From positions 1 to 53,950 of the forward strand of contig JAAYCX010000018.1 of assembly GCA_012729555.1 (NCBI GenBank): 53,950 nucleotides of DNA, given 5' to 3'. Position numbers and translations under genes: made by a program. The stretch comes from Acidobacteriota bacterium (lineage in GTDB: Bacteria > Acidobacteriota > UBA6911). The first letter of the stretch is position 1. Each line of letters begins with the position of its first letter. Below, one piece after another: positions 18,189 through 28,134 of this stretch. The notes beneath the pieces are model-generated. The model ran no database searches. It was not told where the DNA came from and was given only the letters and a program-made list of their open reading frames with translations.

Positions 18189-18920
18189 ATGCTGGAACTG
18201 ATACCGGCCGTGGACATGAAGGGGGGGAAATGCGTCCGGCTCCAGGAAGGGGTCGCCTCGCGGGTGACGGAGTACGGCGACGACCCCGTGGCGATGGCTC
18301 TCCACTGGGAGGCGGAAGGGGCGACGCGGCTCCACCTGGTGGACCTGGACGGCGCCTTCTCCGGGCGCTCGGCGCACCTGGACGTCGCGCGCTCCATCTT
18401 CCGCTCCCTGAAGATCCCGGTCGAGTTCGGGGGCGGGCTGCGGACGCTCGATCAGATCGAAGCCGTCCTCGACCTGGGCGCCGACCGCGCCATCCTGGGG
18501 ACGGTGGCGGTGGAGGACCCCGCCGTCGTGCGGGAAGCGGTGCGGCGCCACCCGGGCGCCATAGTGGCGGGCATCGATGCGCGGCGGGGAAAGGTGGCCC
18601 TGCGCGGCTGGGTGGACCAGACCCCGGTGGAAGCCGTGGACCTGGCCCTCGGGATGAAGGGGCTCGGGATCGAGCGCATCGTCTACACCGACGTGGCGCG
18701 CGACGGGATGCTCACGGGGGTCAACTACGAGGAAACCGAGAGGGTCGCCCGGGAGTCGGGGCTCAGGGTCATCGCCAGCGGCGGCGTCGCCTCCGAGGAG
18801 GATATCCGGGAACTATGGTCGCGGCGCGGGGCCGGGATCGAGGGCGTCATCCTGGGCCGGGCGCTCTACGACGGCAAGATCGATTTCAGGAGTCTACGGG
18901 CCCGGATGCTGTCGTGGTAG
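18189..18920 (+). CDS. hisA: ProFAR isomerase
   Basis: 243-residue (beta/alpha)8 barrel. It isomerises ProFAR to PRFAR by an Amadori rearrangement. Catalytic acids are D9 (PAVDMKGG) and D168 (YTDVARDGM); phosphate-binding loops are EFGGGLRT and IASGGVAS. Length and motifs match HisA rather than the related HisF. Internal position in the his operon, with GGCGGGGGA before the ATG. Confidence 0.96.
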   Translation: MLELIPAVDMKGGKCVRLQEGVASRVTEYGDDPVAMALHWEAEGATRLHLVDLDGAFSGRSAHLDVARSIFRSLKIPVEFGGGLRTLDQIEAVLDLGADRAILGTVAVEDPAVVREAVRRHPGAIVAGIDARRGKVALRGWVDQTPVEAVDLALGMKGLGIERIVYTDVARDGMLTGVNYEETERVARESGLRVIASGGVASEEDIRELWSRRGAGIEGVILGRALYDGKIDFRSLRARMLSW

Positions 18921-18956
18921 GGGCGGGCCGGGGAAGACGCGGAAGGTTTTAGGCGC

Positions 18957-19736
18957 ATGCTTGCGAAAAGAATCATTCCCTGCCTCGACGTGAGGGAGGG
19001 CCGGGTCGTCAAGGGGACCCATTTCGTCAACCTGGTCGACGCCGGGGACCCGGTGGAAGCGGCCGCGCGCTACGACGCCGAGGGGGCGGACGAACTGGTG
19101 TTTCTCGACATCACGGCCTCCTCCGACCGGCGGGAAATAGTGACCCGGATGGTCAGGGCGGTCGCCGACCGGGTCTTCATCCCCTTCACCGTCGGCGGGG
19201 GGCTGCGCACCCTGGAGGACATCCAGGCCATCCTGCGCGCCGGCGCCGACAAGGTGTCGCTCAACACCTCGGCCATCGACAACCCCGGGCTGATCACCGA
19301 GGCGGCTCGCTATTTCGGGTCCCAGTGCATCGTCGTGGCGGTCGACGCGCGCCGGGCCTCTCCGTGGGACGAGGATCGGCCGCGGTGGGAGGTCACGACC
19401 CACGGCGGGAGAGTCCGCCGGCCGCTCGAAGCGGTCGCCTGGGCTGCGGAAGCGGCCAAAAGGGGCGCCGGGGAAATCCTCCTGACGTCGATGGACCGTG
19501 ACGGAACCCGGTCCGGGTACGACAACGCGCTCAACCGCCGGGTGGCGGAGCGGGTGGGGGTTCCCGTCATCGCCTCCGGGGGATGCGGCGCGCTCGAGCA
19601 CCTGGCCGACGCCTTCACCGAGGGGCGCGCCAGCGCGGTGCTGGCGGCCTCCATCTTTCATTTTGGCAACCACACGATCGCCGAGGCCAGGAGGTACCTG
19701 CGCGCGCGCGGCATCCCGATGCGCCCGGCGGAATAG
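18957..19736 (+). CDS. hisF: Imidazole glycerol phosphate synthase, cyclase subunit
   Basis: 259-residue barrel paralogous to HisA. Catalytic D11 ([12 protein letters not shown]) and D130 (VVAVDARR) are present, as are phosphate loops TVGGGLRT and IASGGCG. With HisH it converts PRFAR and ammonia to IGP and AICAR; AICAR then feeds purine synthesis. It starts 36 nt after hisA and ends 29 nt before hisI. Confidence 0.97.
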   Translation: MLAKRIIPCLDVREGRVVKGTHFVNLVDAGDPVEAAARYDAEGADELVFLDITASSDRREIVTRMVRAVADRVFIPFTVGGGLRTLEDIQAILRAGADKVSLNTSAIDNPGLITEAARYFGSQCIVVAVDARRASPWDEDRPRWEVTTHGGRVRRPLEAVAWAAEAAKRGAGEILLTSMDRDGTRSGYDNALNRRVAERVGVPVIASGGCGALEHLADAFTEGRASAVLAASIFHFGNHTIAEARRYLRARGIPMRPAE

Positions 19737-19765
19737 TGTGGACTTCACCGGACAAGAGAGAGAAT

Positions 19766-20101
19766 ATGAAAAGCATCGAAGATCTTAAATGGGGCGCGGC
19801 CGGGCTTATCCCCGCCGTCGTCCAGGACGCCGACTCGGGCGAGGTGCTCACGGTGGCCTACGTGAGCCGCGAGAGCCTGCGGAAGACGCTCGAACTGGGG
19901 GAAACGGTTTTTTTCAGCCGGAGCCGCCAATGCCTCTGGCACAAGGGGGAGACCTCGGGGAACACGCAGAAGGTCGTCAGCGTCACGGCCGATTGCGACC
20001 TGGATGCCCTGGTCATCCGGGTGCGCCCGAAGGGGCCCGCGTGCCATACGGGGGCGCGCTCCTGTTTTTACGAGGCGGTGGAGGGTTTCGCGGCCGGGTA
20101 G
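19766..20101 (+). CDS. hisI: Phosphoribosyl-AMP cyclohydrolase
   Basis: 111-residue stand-alone PRA-CH. It opens the adenine ring of PR-AMP in a Zn2+-dependent step. Motifs are PAVVQDADSGEVL, VFFSRSRQCLWHKGETSGN and the metal site DCDLDAL followed by CHTGARSCFY. No HisE (PR-ATP pyrophosphohydrolase) domain is fused, and neither hisE nor hisG lies nearby. Upstream in-frame codons exist, but the ATG at 19766 fits the family N terminus. Confidence 0.95.
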   Translation: MKSIEDLKWGAAGLIPAVVQDADSGEVLTVAYVSRESLRKTLELGETVFFSRSRQCLWHKGETSGNTQKVVSVTADCDLDALVIRVRPKGPACHTGARSCFYEAVEGFAAG

Positions 20102-20143
20102 ATGGAGCCCGCGGGCGCGGGCCGGAACCGTCGGAGAGCGGGT

Positions 20144-21400
<1,257 letters not shown>

Positions 21401-21426
21401 GGCCCTCTCCGCCCATAGTGGGATCG

Positions 21427-22971
21427 ATGTCCCCAAAGACCATCAGGATCCTCGGTCTCGTCCTGCTCCTGGGCGCCCTCTTGAGGGTCCCCTATCTTTT
21501 CCATACCCTCCAGGACATGGACGAGGGCTGTTACGCCGGCGCCGCCGCGGTGCTGATGGACGGGGGGCTGCCGTATCGCGACGCCGTGGAAAACAAGCCG
21601 CCGGGGATTTTCTACCTCTACCGGGCCGTGTTCGAGCTCTTCGGCAGATACAACATGGGGGCGGTCCATGCCCTGACCTTCGCCTGGACCCTCCTTACCG
21701 CCGCCGTGCTGGCCCTGGCCGCCCGCCGGCTGGGCGGGCGGCTCGAGGCGGTGTGCACGTTCCTCTTCTATCTCGTCTTCACCGCCTCGCTCTACCCCAA
21801 GATGATCGCGGCCAACAGCGAGATCTTCATGGCCCTCCCTTGCGCCCTCGGCGCTCTCGCGCTCCTCGACGCCTTTGCGCGCAACAGCCGGGCGCTCTAT
21901 TTCGCCGCGGGGCTGGCCTTCGGGTTCGCCCCCCTGTTCAAGCAGGTGGGCGCCGTCGGGGCCGCCGCGGTCTTCGCTTTCCTCCTCATCCTCCCGCTTT
22001 CCAGGCGCGGGATGCGGGTGGGGCGTACGGCCGCCCCCCTCCTCTTATTCGCGGCCGGGTTCGTCCTGCCGGCCGCAGCCGTCGCCTTCCTCTTCCACCG
22101 GGCGGGGATCCTGGGGGACTGGCTGTTCTGGAACGTGACCTACCCGGTCCGCTACGTCGGCTCGGGAAATGCGGCGCTCCCCTTTTTCCCCCAGCTCCTC
22201 GGCGAGTTTCTTCCCTTTGTCCTGGCGACCGTCCTCCTCTGGGCGCTCGCGGCGCTCTGGGTGCGCCACGAGGCCGGGCGGTGGCGCTCCGGGGGAGGGT
22301 TTTCCCTCTTCATCCTGCTCTGGCTGGCGTCGAGTACGGGGGCGACCTTCATCGGCAGCCGGATGTTCGGCCACTACTTCATCCAGATCCTCCCCCCCCT
22401 CTGCCTCGCGGCGGGGCTCTCGGCGGGACGCCTCCTGTCGGCGGGGGACCCGTTGCGGAGGCGCGCCTGGAAGGGCGCCGTGATCGCGCTGACCCTGGTT
22501 CCGGGCGTCATCTTCGCGCTGATGGGCATCGCCTTCGAGGCCTCCACCAACAGCTGGTGGCGGCCCGAGCCCGATTTCCGCCCGGCCACCGACTACATCC
22601 GGCGCCACACGGCCCCCGGGGACACGATCTTCGTCTGGGGGTGGTTCACCCCCGTCTATGTCTACGCGGAGCGGACGCCGGCCACGCGCTTCATGAACAC
22701 CCACCTCCTCACGGGATACCGGGAGGGGAACGATCCGGACGAGCGGGACCGCGCCGACATCGCCTGGCACGCCGTCCCCGAAGCGTGGCCGATGCTGGAG
22801 GCGGACCTCCGGCGCAACCGCCCGGTACTCGTCGTGGACACCTCCCCCGGCGACTACCACGATTTCGGCCGCTACCCGATCCGGGACTACGCGCCCCTGG
22901 CCCGCTACCTGGACGACGCCTGCCGCCTTGAAAAACGGGTCGCCGGCATGGATATTTATCGCTGCCGATGA
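21427..22971 (+). CDS. GT-C membrane glycosyltransferase (GT39/ArnT-like)
   Basis: 514-residue polytopic protein with about ten hydrophobic segments. The first extracytoplasmic loop has the acidic motif QDMDEGCYAGAA, typical of GT-C enzymes that use polyprenyl-phosphate sugars. A NKPPGIFYLY segment typical of the ArnT/GT39 type follows, and a soluble C-terminal domain starts near residue 385 (TDYIRRHTAPGDTIFVWG). It probably transfers a sugar from a lipid carrier to a periplasmic acceptor (protein, lipid A or glycan). It starts 26 nt after glgC. Donor and acceptor cannot be told. Confidence 0.82.
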   Translation: MSPKTIRILGLVLLLGALLRVPYLFHTLQDMDEGCYAGAAAVLMDGGLPYRDAVENKPPGIFYLYRAVFELFGRYNMGAVHALTFAWTLLTAAVLALAARRLGGRLEAVCTFLFYLVFTASLYPKMIAANSEIFMALPCALGALALLDAFARNSRALYFAAGLAFGFAPLFKQVGAVGAAAVFAFLLILPLSRRGMRVGRTAAPLLLFAAGFVLPAAAVAFLFHRAGILGDWLFWNVTYPVRYVGSGNAALPFFPQLLGEFLPFVLATVLLWALAALWVRHEAGRWRSGGGFSLFILLWLASSTGATFIGSRMFGHYFIQILPPLCLAAGLSAGRLLSAGDPLRRRAWKGAVIALTLVPGVIFALMGIAFEASTNSWWRPEPDFRPATDYIRRHTAPGDTIFVWGWFTPVYVYAERTPATRFMNTHLLTGYREGNDPDERDRADIAWHAVPEAWPMLEADLRRNRPVLVVDTSPGDYHDFGRYPIRDYAPLARYLDDACRLEKRVAGMDIYRCR

Positions 22972-22986
22972 GGCCCCGGAGCCGCC

Positions 22987-24807
22987 ATGACGGATGAAAT
23001 CGCGAAGGTGTTGAAGCGGTACTGGGGGTACGACGGGTTCCGCCCGCTGCAGCGCGAGGCGATGGAGTGCGTCGTTCGGGGAAGGGACTCGATCGTGGTG
23101 CTCCCGACCGGCGGGGGGAAGAGCCTCTGTTACCAGGCGCCCGCCCTCCTCCTTCCCGGGCTGACTCTGGTGGTCTCCCCCCTGATCTCCCTGATGAAGG
23201 ACCAGATCGACGCCCTGGCCGGGTGCGGCATCCCCTCCGGGCGGCTCGACAGCACCCTGTCGGCGGGGGAAAAGGACCGGGTGTCCCGGGAGCTGGGCGC
23301 GGGGGGGCTCCGGCTCCTCTACGTGTCGCCCGAACGGCTGCTCTCCCCCGGTTTCCTCGATTTTCTCAAGGGCCTGGGGGTGTCCTCCATCGCCATCGAC
23401 GAGGCCCACTGCGTCAGCATGTGGGGGCACGATTTCCGTCCCGAATACCGCCGGCTCGGCATTCTGCGCATGGCCTTTCCCGGCGTCCCCATCGGCGCCT
23501 ACACGGCCACGGCCACCGAACAGGTGCGCGGCGACATCGCCGCTCAACTGGGGCTCGGCAAGCCGGAGGTCCTGGTCGGCAGCTTCGACCGCCCCAACCT
23601 GGTCTACCGCGTGCGGCGGCGCACCGAGGGGGTGCGGCAGGTGCGCGACGTCATCGACCGGCACGCCGGGGAATCGGGCATCGTCTACTGCCTCCGCCGC
23701 TCCGACGTCGACCGGCTGACCGAAACCCTCCGGCGGCAGGGGTATCGCGCGGCCGCCTATCACGCCGGCATGTCGGACGAGGAGCGGCACCGGAGCCAGA
23801 ACGCGTTCATCCGGGAGGAGGCCGACATCATCGTCGCCACCGTCGCCTTCGGCATGGGGATCGACAAATCGAACGTCCGCTACGTGGTCCACGCCGCCAT
23901 GCCCAGGTCGCTCGAACACTACCAGCAGGAGAGCGGCCGCGCCGGGCGCGACGGGCTCGAGGCCGAGTGCGTCCTCCTCCACTCGGGCGCCGACTACGTC
24001 ACCTGGAAGCGCATCATCCTGGAATCGGAACCGCAGACCGTGGAGAACGGACTCGGGAAGCTGGGGCAGATGTCGCGCTACTGCCGGGGGGTCTCCTGCC
24101 GCCACCGGGCGATCCTCGCTTATTTCGGCCAGCCGCCGGGGATGGAGCCGTGCGGCGCCTGCGACATCTGCCTGGGGGAGGTGGAGGGGGTCGCCGACCC
24201 GGTCGTCGTGGCGCAGAAGATCCTCTCCAGTGTGCTGCGGCAGGGGGAGCGCTTCGGGGCCGATTACACGGCCGGCGTCCTCTGCGGCTCCAGGGAGGAG
24301 AGGATCGTGGCCAACGGCCACGACCGGATCTCCACGTACGGGATCCTGAAGGCGGAGACCCGGCCGGCGGTGCGGGACTGGATCGAGCAGCTGGTGGAGC
24401 AGGAATACCTCGCGCGGGTGGGCGATTACGGGGTGCTGAAGCTCACCGCGCCGGGGCGCCGGGCGCTCGCGGGGGAGGAACGCCCGCTCCTGCTCGCGGC
24501 GCCCGCGGCGCGGCGGGCGCCGAAGGCGGCGGTGGAAAAGGACTCCTGGGACGGCGTGGACCGGGCGCTGTTCGAGCGGCTGCGGGCCTTGCGCAGGACG
24601 CTGGCGGCCGAGGCCGGGGTCCCCGCCTACATCGTCTTCGGCGACGCGACGCTGCGCGACCTGGCCCGGAAGAAACCGGCGACCCCCGAAGAGCTGCTCG
24701 AGGTCACCGGGATCGGCGCGAAGAAACTCGAGCTGTACGGCGCGAGGGTGCTCGCCGAGGTCCGGGCGCACGACCCTCTCCAGACGGGGCCGGGGGTGGG
24801 GCGATGA
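22987..24807 (+). CDS. recQ: ATP-dependent DNA helicase RecQ
   Basis: 606 residues. Superfamily 2 helicase with Walker A LPTGGGKS (K45), DEAH box (residues 138-141), TATAT motif and QESGRAGRDG motif VI. Zinc-binding cysteines are in CRGVSCRHR...CGACDIC, with a winged-helix RQC region, then an HRDC domain (about residues 520-600). It unwinds 3'-5' and acts in recombination and fork repair. It starts 15 nt after the glycosyltransferase and overlaps nfo by ATGA, forming a repair pair. Confidence 0.97.
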   Translation: MTDEIAKVLKRYWGYDGFRPLQREAMECVVRGRDSIVVLPTGGGKSLCYQAPALLLPGLTLVVSPLISLMKDQIDALAGCGIPSGRLDSTLSAGEKDRVSRELGAGGLRLLYVSPERLLSPGFLDFLKGLGVSSIAIDEAHCVSMWGHDFRPEYRRLGILRMAFPGVPIGAYTATATEQVRGDIAAQLGLGKPEVLVGSFDRPNLVYRVRRRTEGVRQVRDVIDRHAGESGIVYCLRRSDVDRLTETLRRQGYRAAAYHAGMSDEERHRSQNAFIREEADIIVATVAFGMGIDKSNVRYVVHAAMPRSLEHYQQESGRAGRDGLEAECVLLHSGADYVTWKRIILESEPQTVENGLGKLGQMSRYCRGVSCRHRAILAYFGQPPGMEPCGACDICLGEVEGVADPVVVAQKILSSVLRQGERFGADYTAGVLCGSREERIVANGHDRISTYGILKAETRPAVRDWIEQLVEQEYLARVGDYGVLKLTAPGRRALAGEERPLLLAAPAARRAPKAAVEKDSWDGVDRALFERLRALRRTLAAEAGVPAYIVFGDATLRDLARKKPATPEELLEVTGIGAKKLELYGARVLAEVRAHDPLQTGPGVGR

Positions 24808-25679
24808 GACCGCCGCTCATCGGGGCGCACATGTCGATCGCCGGGGGGATCCACAAGGCCTTCGAGCGCGGGGAGAGTGTCGGCTGCCGGACCCTTCAGA
24901 TCTTTCTCAAAAACAGCAACCGGTGGGACGCCCGCCCCCTTTCCGCGGAGGAACGGGAGCTTTTCGCCACGGCCCGGGCCCGGACCGGCATCGACCCGGT
25001 GGTGGCCCACGACAGCTACCTGGTCAACCTCGCCTCCCCCGACCGGGCGCTCCGCGAAAAATCGGTCCGCGCCTTCATGGAAGAGATGGGGCGGGCCAAT
25101 TTCCTGGGGGTCCCCTTCCTGGTGCTGCACCCCGGAGCCCACATGGGGACGGGGGAGCGGGAAGGATGCGCGCGCGTGGCCGAAGCGCTCGACCGGGCGC
25201 TCGGGGAGGTCGGGGGTCCCGTCGTCCCGCTCCTGGAAAATACCGCCGGGCAGGGAAGCACCCTCGGGCGCAGCTTCGGGGAGCTGGCCTCCATCCTCGA
25301 GCGGGTCGGGGAGCGCGAGCGGGTGGGCGTCTGCTTCGACACCGCCCACGCCTTCGCCGCGGGCTACGACCTGCGGACGAAAAAGGGCTACGACGCGGTG
25401 ATGCGGGAGTTCGACCGCCTGGTCGGAATCGGCCGGATCCGGGTGTTTCACGTCAACGACAGCAAAAAGGAGCTGGGGAGCCGGGTGGACCGCCATGCCG
25501 ACATAGGGAAGGGGTTCCTGGGCCTCGAGCCCTTTCGTTTTCTCCTGAACGACCGCCGCTTCCTCGCGGTCCCCAAGATCCTGGAAACGCCCAAGGGGCC
25601 CGATCTTGCCGAGGACCGGCGGAACCTCGCGACCCTAGAGTCCCTCTGCCGGAGGAAAAAGCCCCCTACAGGACCTTGA
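24804..25679 (+). CDS. nfo: Endonuclease IV (AP endonuclease)
   Basis: 291-residue TIM-barrel nuclease with a trinuclear zinc site. Family motifs are IGAHMSIAGGI, LHPGAHMG, LLENTAGQG, VCFDTAHAFAAGYD, FHVNDSKKELGSRVDRHADIGKG and ILETPKG. It nicks 5' of abasic sites in base-excision repair. The ATG is coupled to the recQ stop by a 4-nt overlap. The gene end overlaps the convergent pcrA end by 14 nt. Confidence 0.96.
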   Translation: MRPPLIGAHMSIAGGIHKAFERGESVGCRTLQIFLKNSNRWDARPLSAEERELFATARARTGIDPVVAHDSYLVNLASPDRALREKSVRAFMEEMGRANFLGVPFLVLHPGAHMGTGEREGCARVAEALDRALGEVGGPVVPLLENTAGQGSTLGRSFGELASILERVGERERVGVCFDTAHAFAAGYDLRTKKGYDAVMREFDRLVGIGRIRVFHVNDSKKELGSRVDRHADIGKGFLGLEPFRFLLNDRRFLAVPKILETPKGPDLAEDRRNLATLESLCRRKKPPTGP

Positions 25680-27990
25680 GTTTCGCGAACTTCTCCACCA
25701 GCGACTTGCGGCCCACGCGGCTGAAGGTGATCACCAGCTTGAAGTCGTTCCCCATCCGTTCGCGGCGGAGGATGATGCCGTCGCCGAACTGCTCGTGGCG
25801 CACCCGCATCCCGCTCTGCAGCCCGGCGGCGCTCCTGGATCCTTCGGCGGGCGCGGGGGGCGCCCCTCCCGATTTCTTCTGGCCCGCCAGGTACTCCTTC
25901 AGTTCGGCGATCGATTTCGGCTGCGGGAGCGGTTCGGGGCGGCTGGAGGGAACCGCTTTGCGGAACGGCTCGGGCTGTTTGCGCGCGAACGCGGTGCGGA
26001 AACCGGCCGGCTGCTCCCTGAAGCGTCCCCGGGGGGCCGGAGTCTGATCGTAGGCGTCCTCTTCGAGGTCTTCGAGCCCCTCCACCAGCTCCGCCGGCAT
26101 CTCCTTCAGGAAACGGGACGGCTGGGCGGGAAAGCCCACCTCCGGCCCGTAGGTTTTGCGGAAGGGGGTCCAGGTGACGAATAGTTTGCGCCGGGCGCGC
26201 GTGATCCCGACGTAGCACAGCCGCCGCTCCTCCTCGAGCTCCGAGTCCGACCCGCTCGACTGGGAGTGGGGGAAGAGCCCCTCCTCCATCCCCGCCAGGA
26301 ACACCACGTCGAACTCGAGCCCCTTGGCGCTGTGGAGGGTCATGAGGGCCACGCGGGCGTTGGGGTTGAGGTGGTCGAGTTCCGAGGAGAGGGAGGCGCG
26401 GTCGAGGAATTCGGCGATGGTCTCCCCCCGCTCCTCCGACTCGGCGGCCGCGGCGATCAGTTCGTCGATGTTGCCGGTCCGGTTTTCGGCCTCGAGCGCC
26501 GTCTCCTGCCGCTCCAGCATCTGCCGGTACCCGGTGTCGGCGAGGATGGCCTCCAGCATCCCGGCCAGCGTGCTCGACGCCTGCATCCCCGCCCACTTGT
26601 CGACCAGCGCCAGGAAGCGCTCGAGCGCCCGCGCCGCCCGGGACGGGAACTGCGGGTCCCGCACCTTCTCCCGCAGCGCCTCGAGCACCGGGATCCCCCG
26701 CTCGAGGGCGAAGGCGGTCAGGGTGTCGACCGTGGTCGCGCCGATCCCCCGCGGCGGGGTGTTGAGCACGCGCAGGAGCGCGATGTCGTCCACGGGATTG
26801 AAGACGATGCGCAGGTAGGCCAGCAGGTCCCGGATCTCCATCCGGCTGAAGAAGGCGATGCTGCCGACGACGGCGTAGGGGATCCCCTCCTCGGTCAGGA
26901 CGTCCTCGAAGTTGCGCGAGAGGAAATTGGCGCGGTAGAGGACGGCCAGGCGCCAGTCGGGGTTTTCCCGCAGGATCTGCTTGATGTGCCCCGTGATCAG
27001 CCGGGCCTCCTCGCGCGGCGACTCGGCCGAGCGGCAGCTGATCAGGTCGCCGCCGTCGTTTTCGGTCCAGAGCGTCTTCCCCTTCCGCTCCCGGTTGTTC
27101 CCCACCACGGTCCCGGCGGCCCGGAGGATGTTGCCGGTCGAACGGTAGTTCTGCTCCAGCTTGATCACCCGGGCACCCGGGAAATCCTTCTCGAATTTCA
27201 GGATGTTCTGGATGTCGGCGCCGCGGAATTTGTAGATCGACTGGTCCTCGTCCCCCACCACGAAGAGGTTCCGGTGTGCCGTCGTCAGCAGGCGGAGCAG
27301 GTCGTACTGCGGGCGGTTGGTGTCCTGGTACTCGTCGACGAGGATGTAGCGGTACCAGTCGCTGTAGAACTTTCCCAGCTCGGGGTTCTGCTCCAGCACC
27401 GCCACCGATTTCAGGAGCAGGTCGTCGAAGTCGAGCGAGTTGGTGCTCCTGAGCCGCGTGTTGTACTTGTCGTAGATGTACTCCAGGTCCTCGGCCTTGT
27501 CGGACGGGAAGCGGGCGGCGAAGCGCTCCGGCGGCACGCCGTGGCTCTTGGCGTAACTGATCCGGCTGATGATTTCCCGCGGGGAGAGTTCCAGATCGGG
27601 TTTCTGCATTTCCTCGAGCGTCTGCCTGATCAGCCGCTTCTGGTCGTCGGTGTCGTAGATGGAAAAGTCCCTCTTGTACCCGAGGTGGTGGATCTCCCGC
27701 CTGAGCAGGCGCACGCAGAAGGAGTGGAAGGTCGAAATCAGCGGTTCCGCGCTCCGCTCGCTCCCCAGGAGCTTCTGCACCCGCTCCCGCATCTCCTTGG
27801 CCGCCTTGTTGGTAAAGGTAACCGCGAGAATGTTTTCCGGCCGCACGGCCCCGTTCTGCACCAGGTACGCGATCCGGTAGGCGATGACGCGCGTCTTCCC
27901 GCTCCCCGCCCCCGCCAGCACCAGCGCCGGGCCCTGCCCGTGCTCCACCGCGAGCCTCTGCTCCCGGTTCAGCCCTCCCAGAATATCCAT
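25666..27990 (-). CDS. pcrA: UvrD/PcrA-type superfamily 1 DNA helicase
   Basis: 774 residues. Walker A is AGAGSGKT with K32, then FTNKAAKEM, VDEYQDTN, GDEDQSIYKFRGA, QNYRST, TLHSAKGLEFD and YVGITRARRK, the full SF1A motif set in order. The last 120 residues are a low-complexity linker plus a Tudor-like end (SGMRVRHEQFGDGIILRRE), as in PcrA. It acts in nucleotide-excision repair, removal of recombinase and transcription-replication conflict. It is a single gene with its own promoter, convergent with nfo. Confidence 0.97.
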   Translation of the reverse strand: MDILGGLNREQRLAVEHGQGPALVLAGAGSGKTRVIAYRIAYLVQNGAVRPENILAVTFTNKAAKEMRERVQKLLGSERSAEPLISTFHSFCVRLLRREIHHLGYKRDFSIYDTDDQKRLIRQTLEEMQKPDLELSPREIISRISYAKSHGVPPERFAARFPSDKAEDLEYIYDKYNTRLRSTNSLDFDDLLLKSVAVLEQNPELGKFYSDWYRYILVDEYQDTNRPQYDLLRLLTTAHRNLFVVGDEDQSIYKFRGADIQNILKFEKDFPGARVIKLEQNYRSTGNILRAAGTVVGNNRERKGKTLWTENDGGDLISCRSAESPREEARLITGHIKQILRENPDWRLAVLYRANFLSRNFEDVLTEEGIPYAVVGSIAFFSRMEIRDLLAYLRIVFNPVDDIALLRVLNTPPRGIGATTVDTLTAFALERGIPVLEALREKVRDPQFPSRAARALERFLALVDKWAGMQASSTLAGMLEAILADTGYRQMLERQETALEAENRTGNIDELIAAAAESEERGETIAEFLDRASLSSELDHLNPNARVALMTLHSAKGLEFDVVFLAGMEEGLFPHSQSSGSDSELEEERRLCYVGITRARRKLFVTWTPFRKTYGPEVGFPAQPSRFLKEMPAELVEGLEDLEEDAYDQTPAPRGRFREQPAGFRTAFARKQPEPFRKAVPSSRPEPLPQPKSIAELKEYLAGQKKSGGAPPAPAEGSRSAAGLQSGMRVRHEQFGDGIILRRERMGNDFKLVITFSRVGRKSLVEKFAKLKVL

Positions 27991-27996
27991 GGCGCA

Positions 27997-28025
27997 ATGC
28001 TATCAAGCCGCCGCGGAATAGACAA
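27997..28025 (-). promoter_or_regulatory. Candidate promoter for a leaderless pcrA mRNA
   Basis: Read on the minus strand: TTGTCT (28025-28020), 17-bp spacer, TAGCAT (28002-27997), each 4/6 to consensus. The -10 ends 6 nt before the pcrA ATG, with no Shine-Dalgarno sequence between. Confidence 0.45.
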
Positions 28026-28134
28026 ACCCGGCGGCGGATGTTTTTGGATTTTTCGCCGCCCGCCCCTTTGCTATAGTGGTCCCGGCCCCGTTCTCCGCGG
28101 GAAGACGCACGATCCTTGCATCCGAGGGTTACCC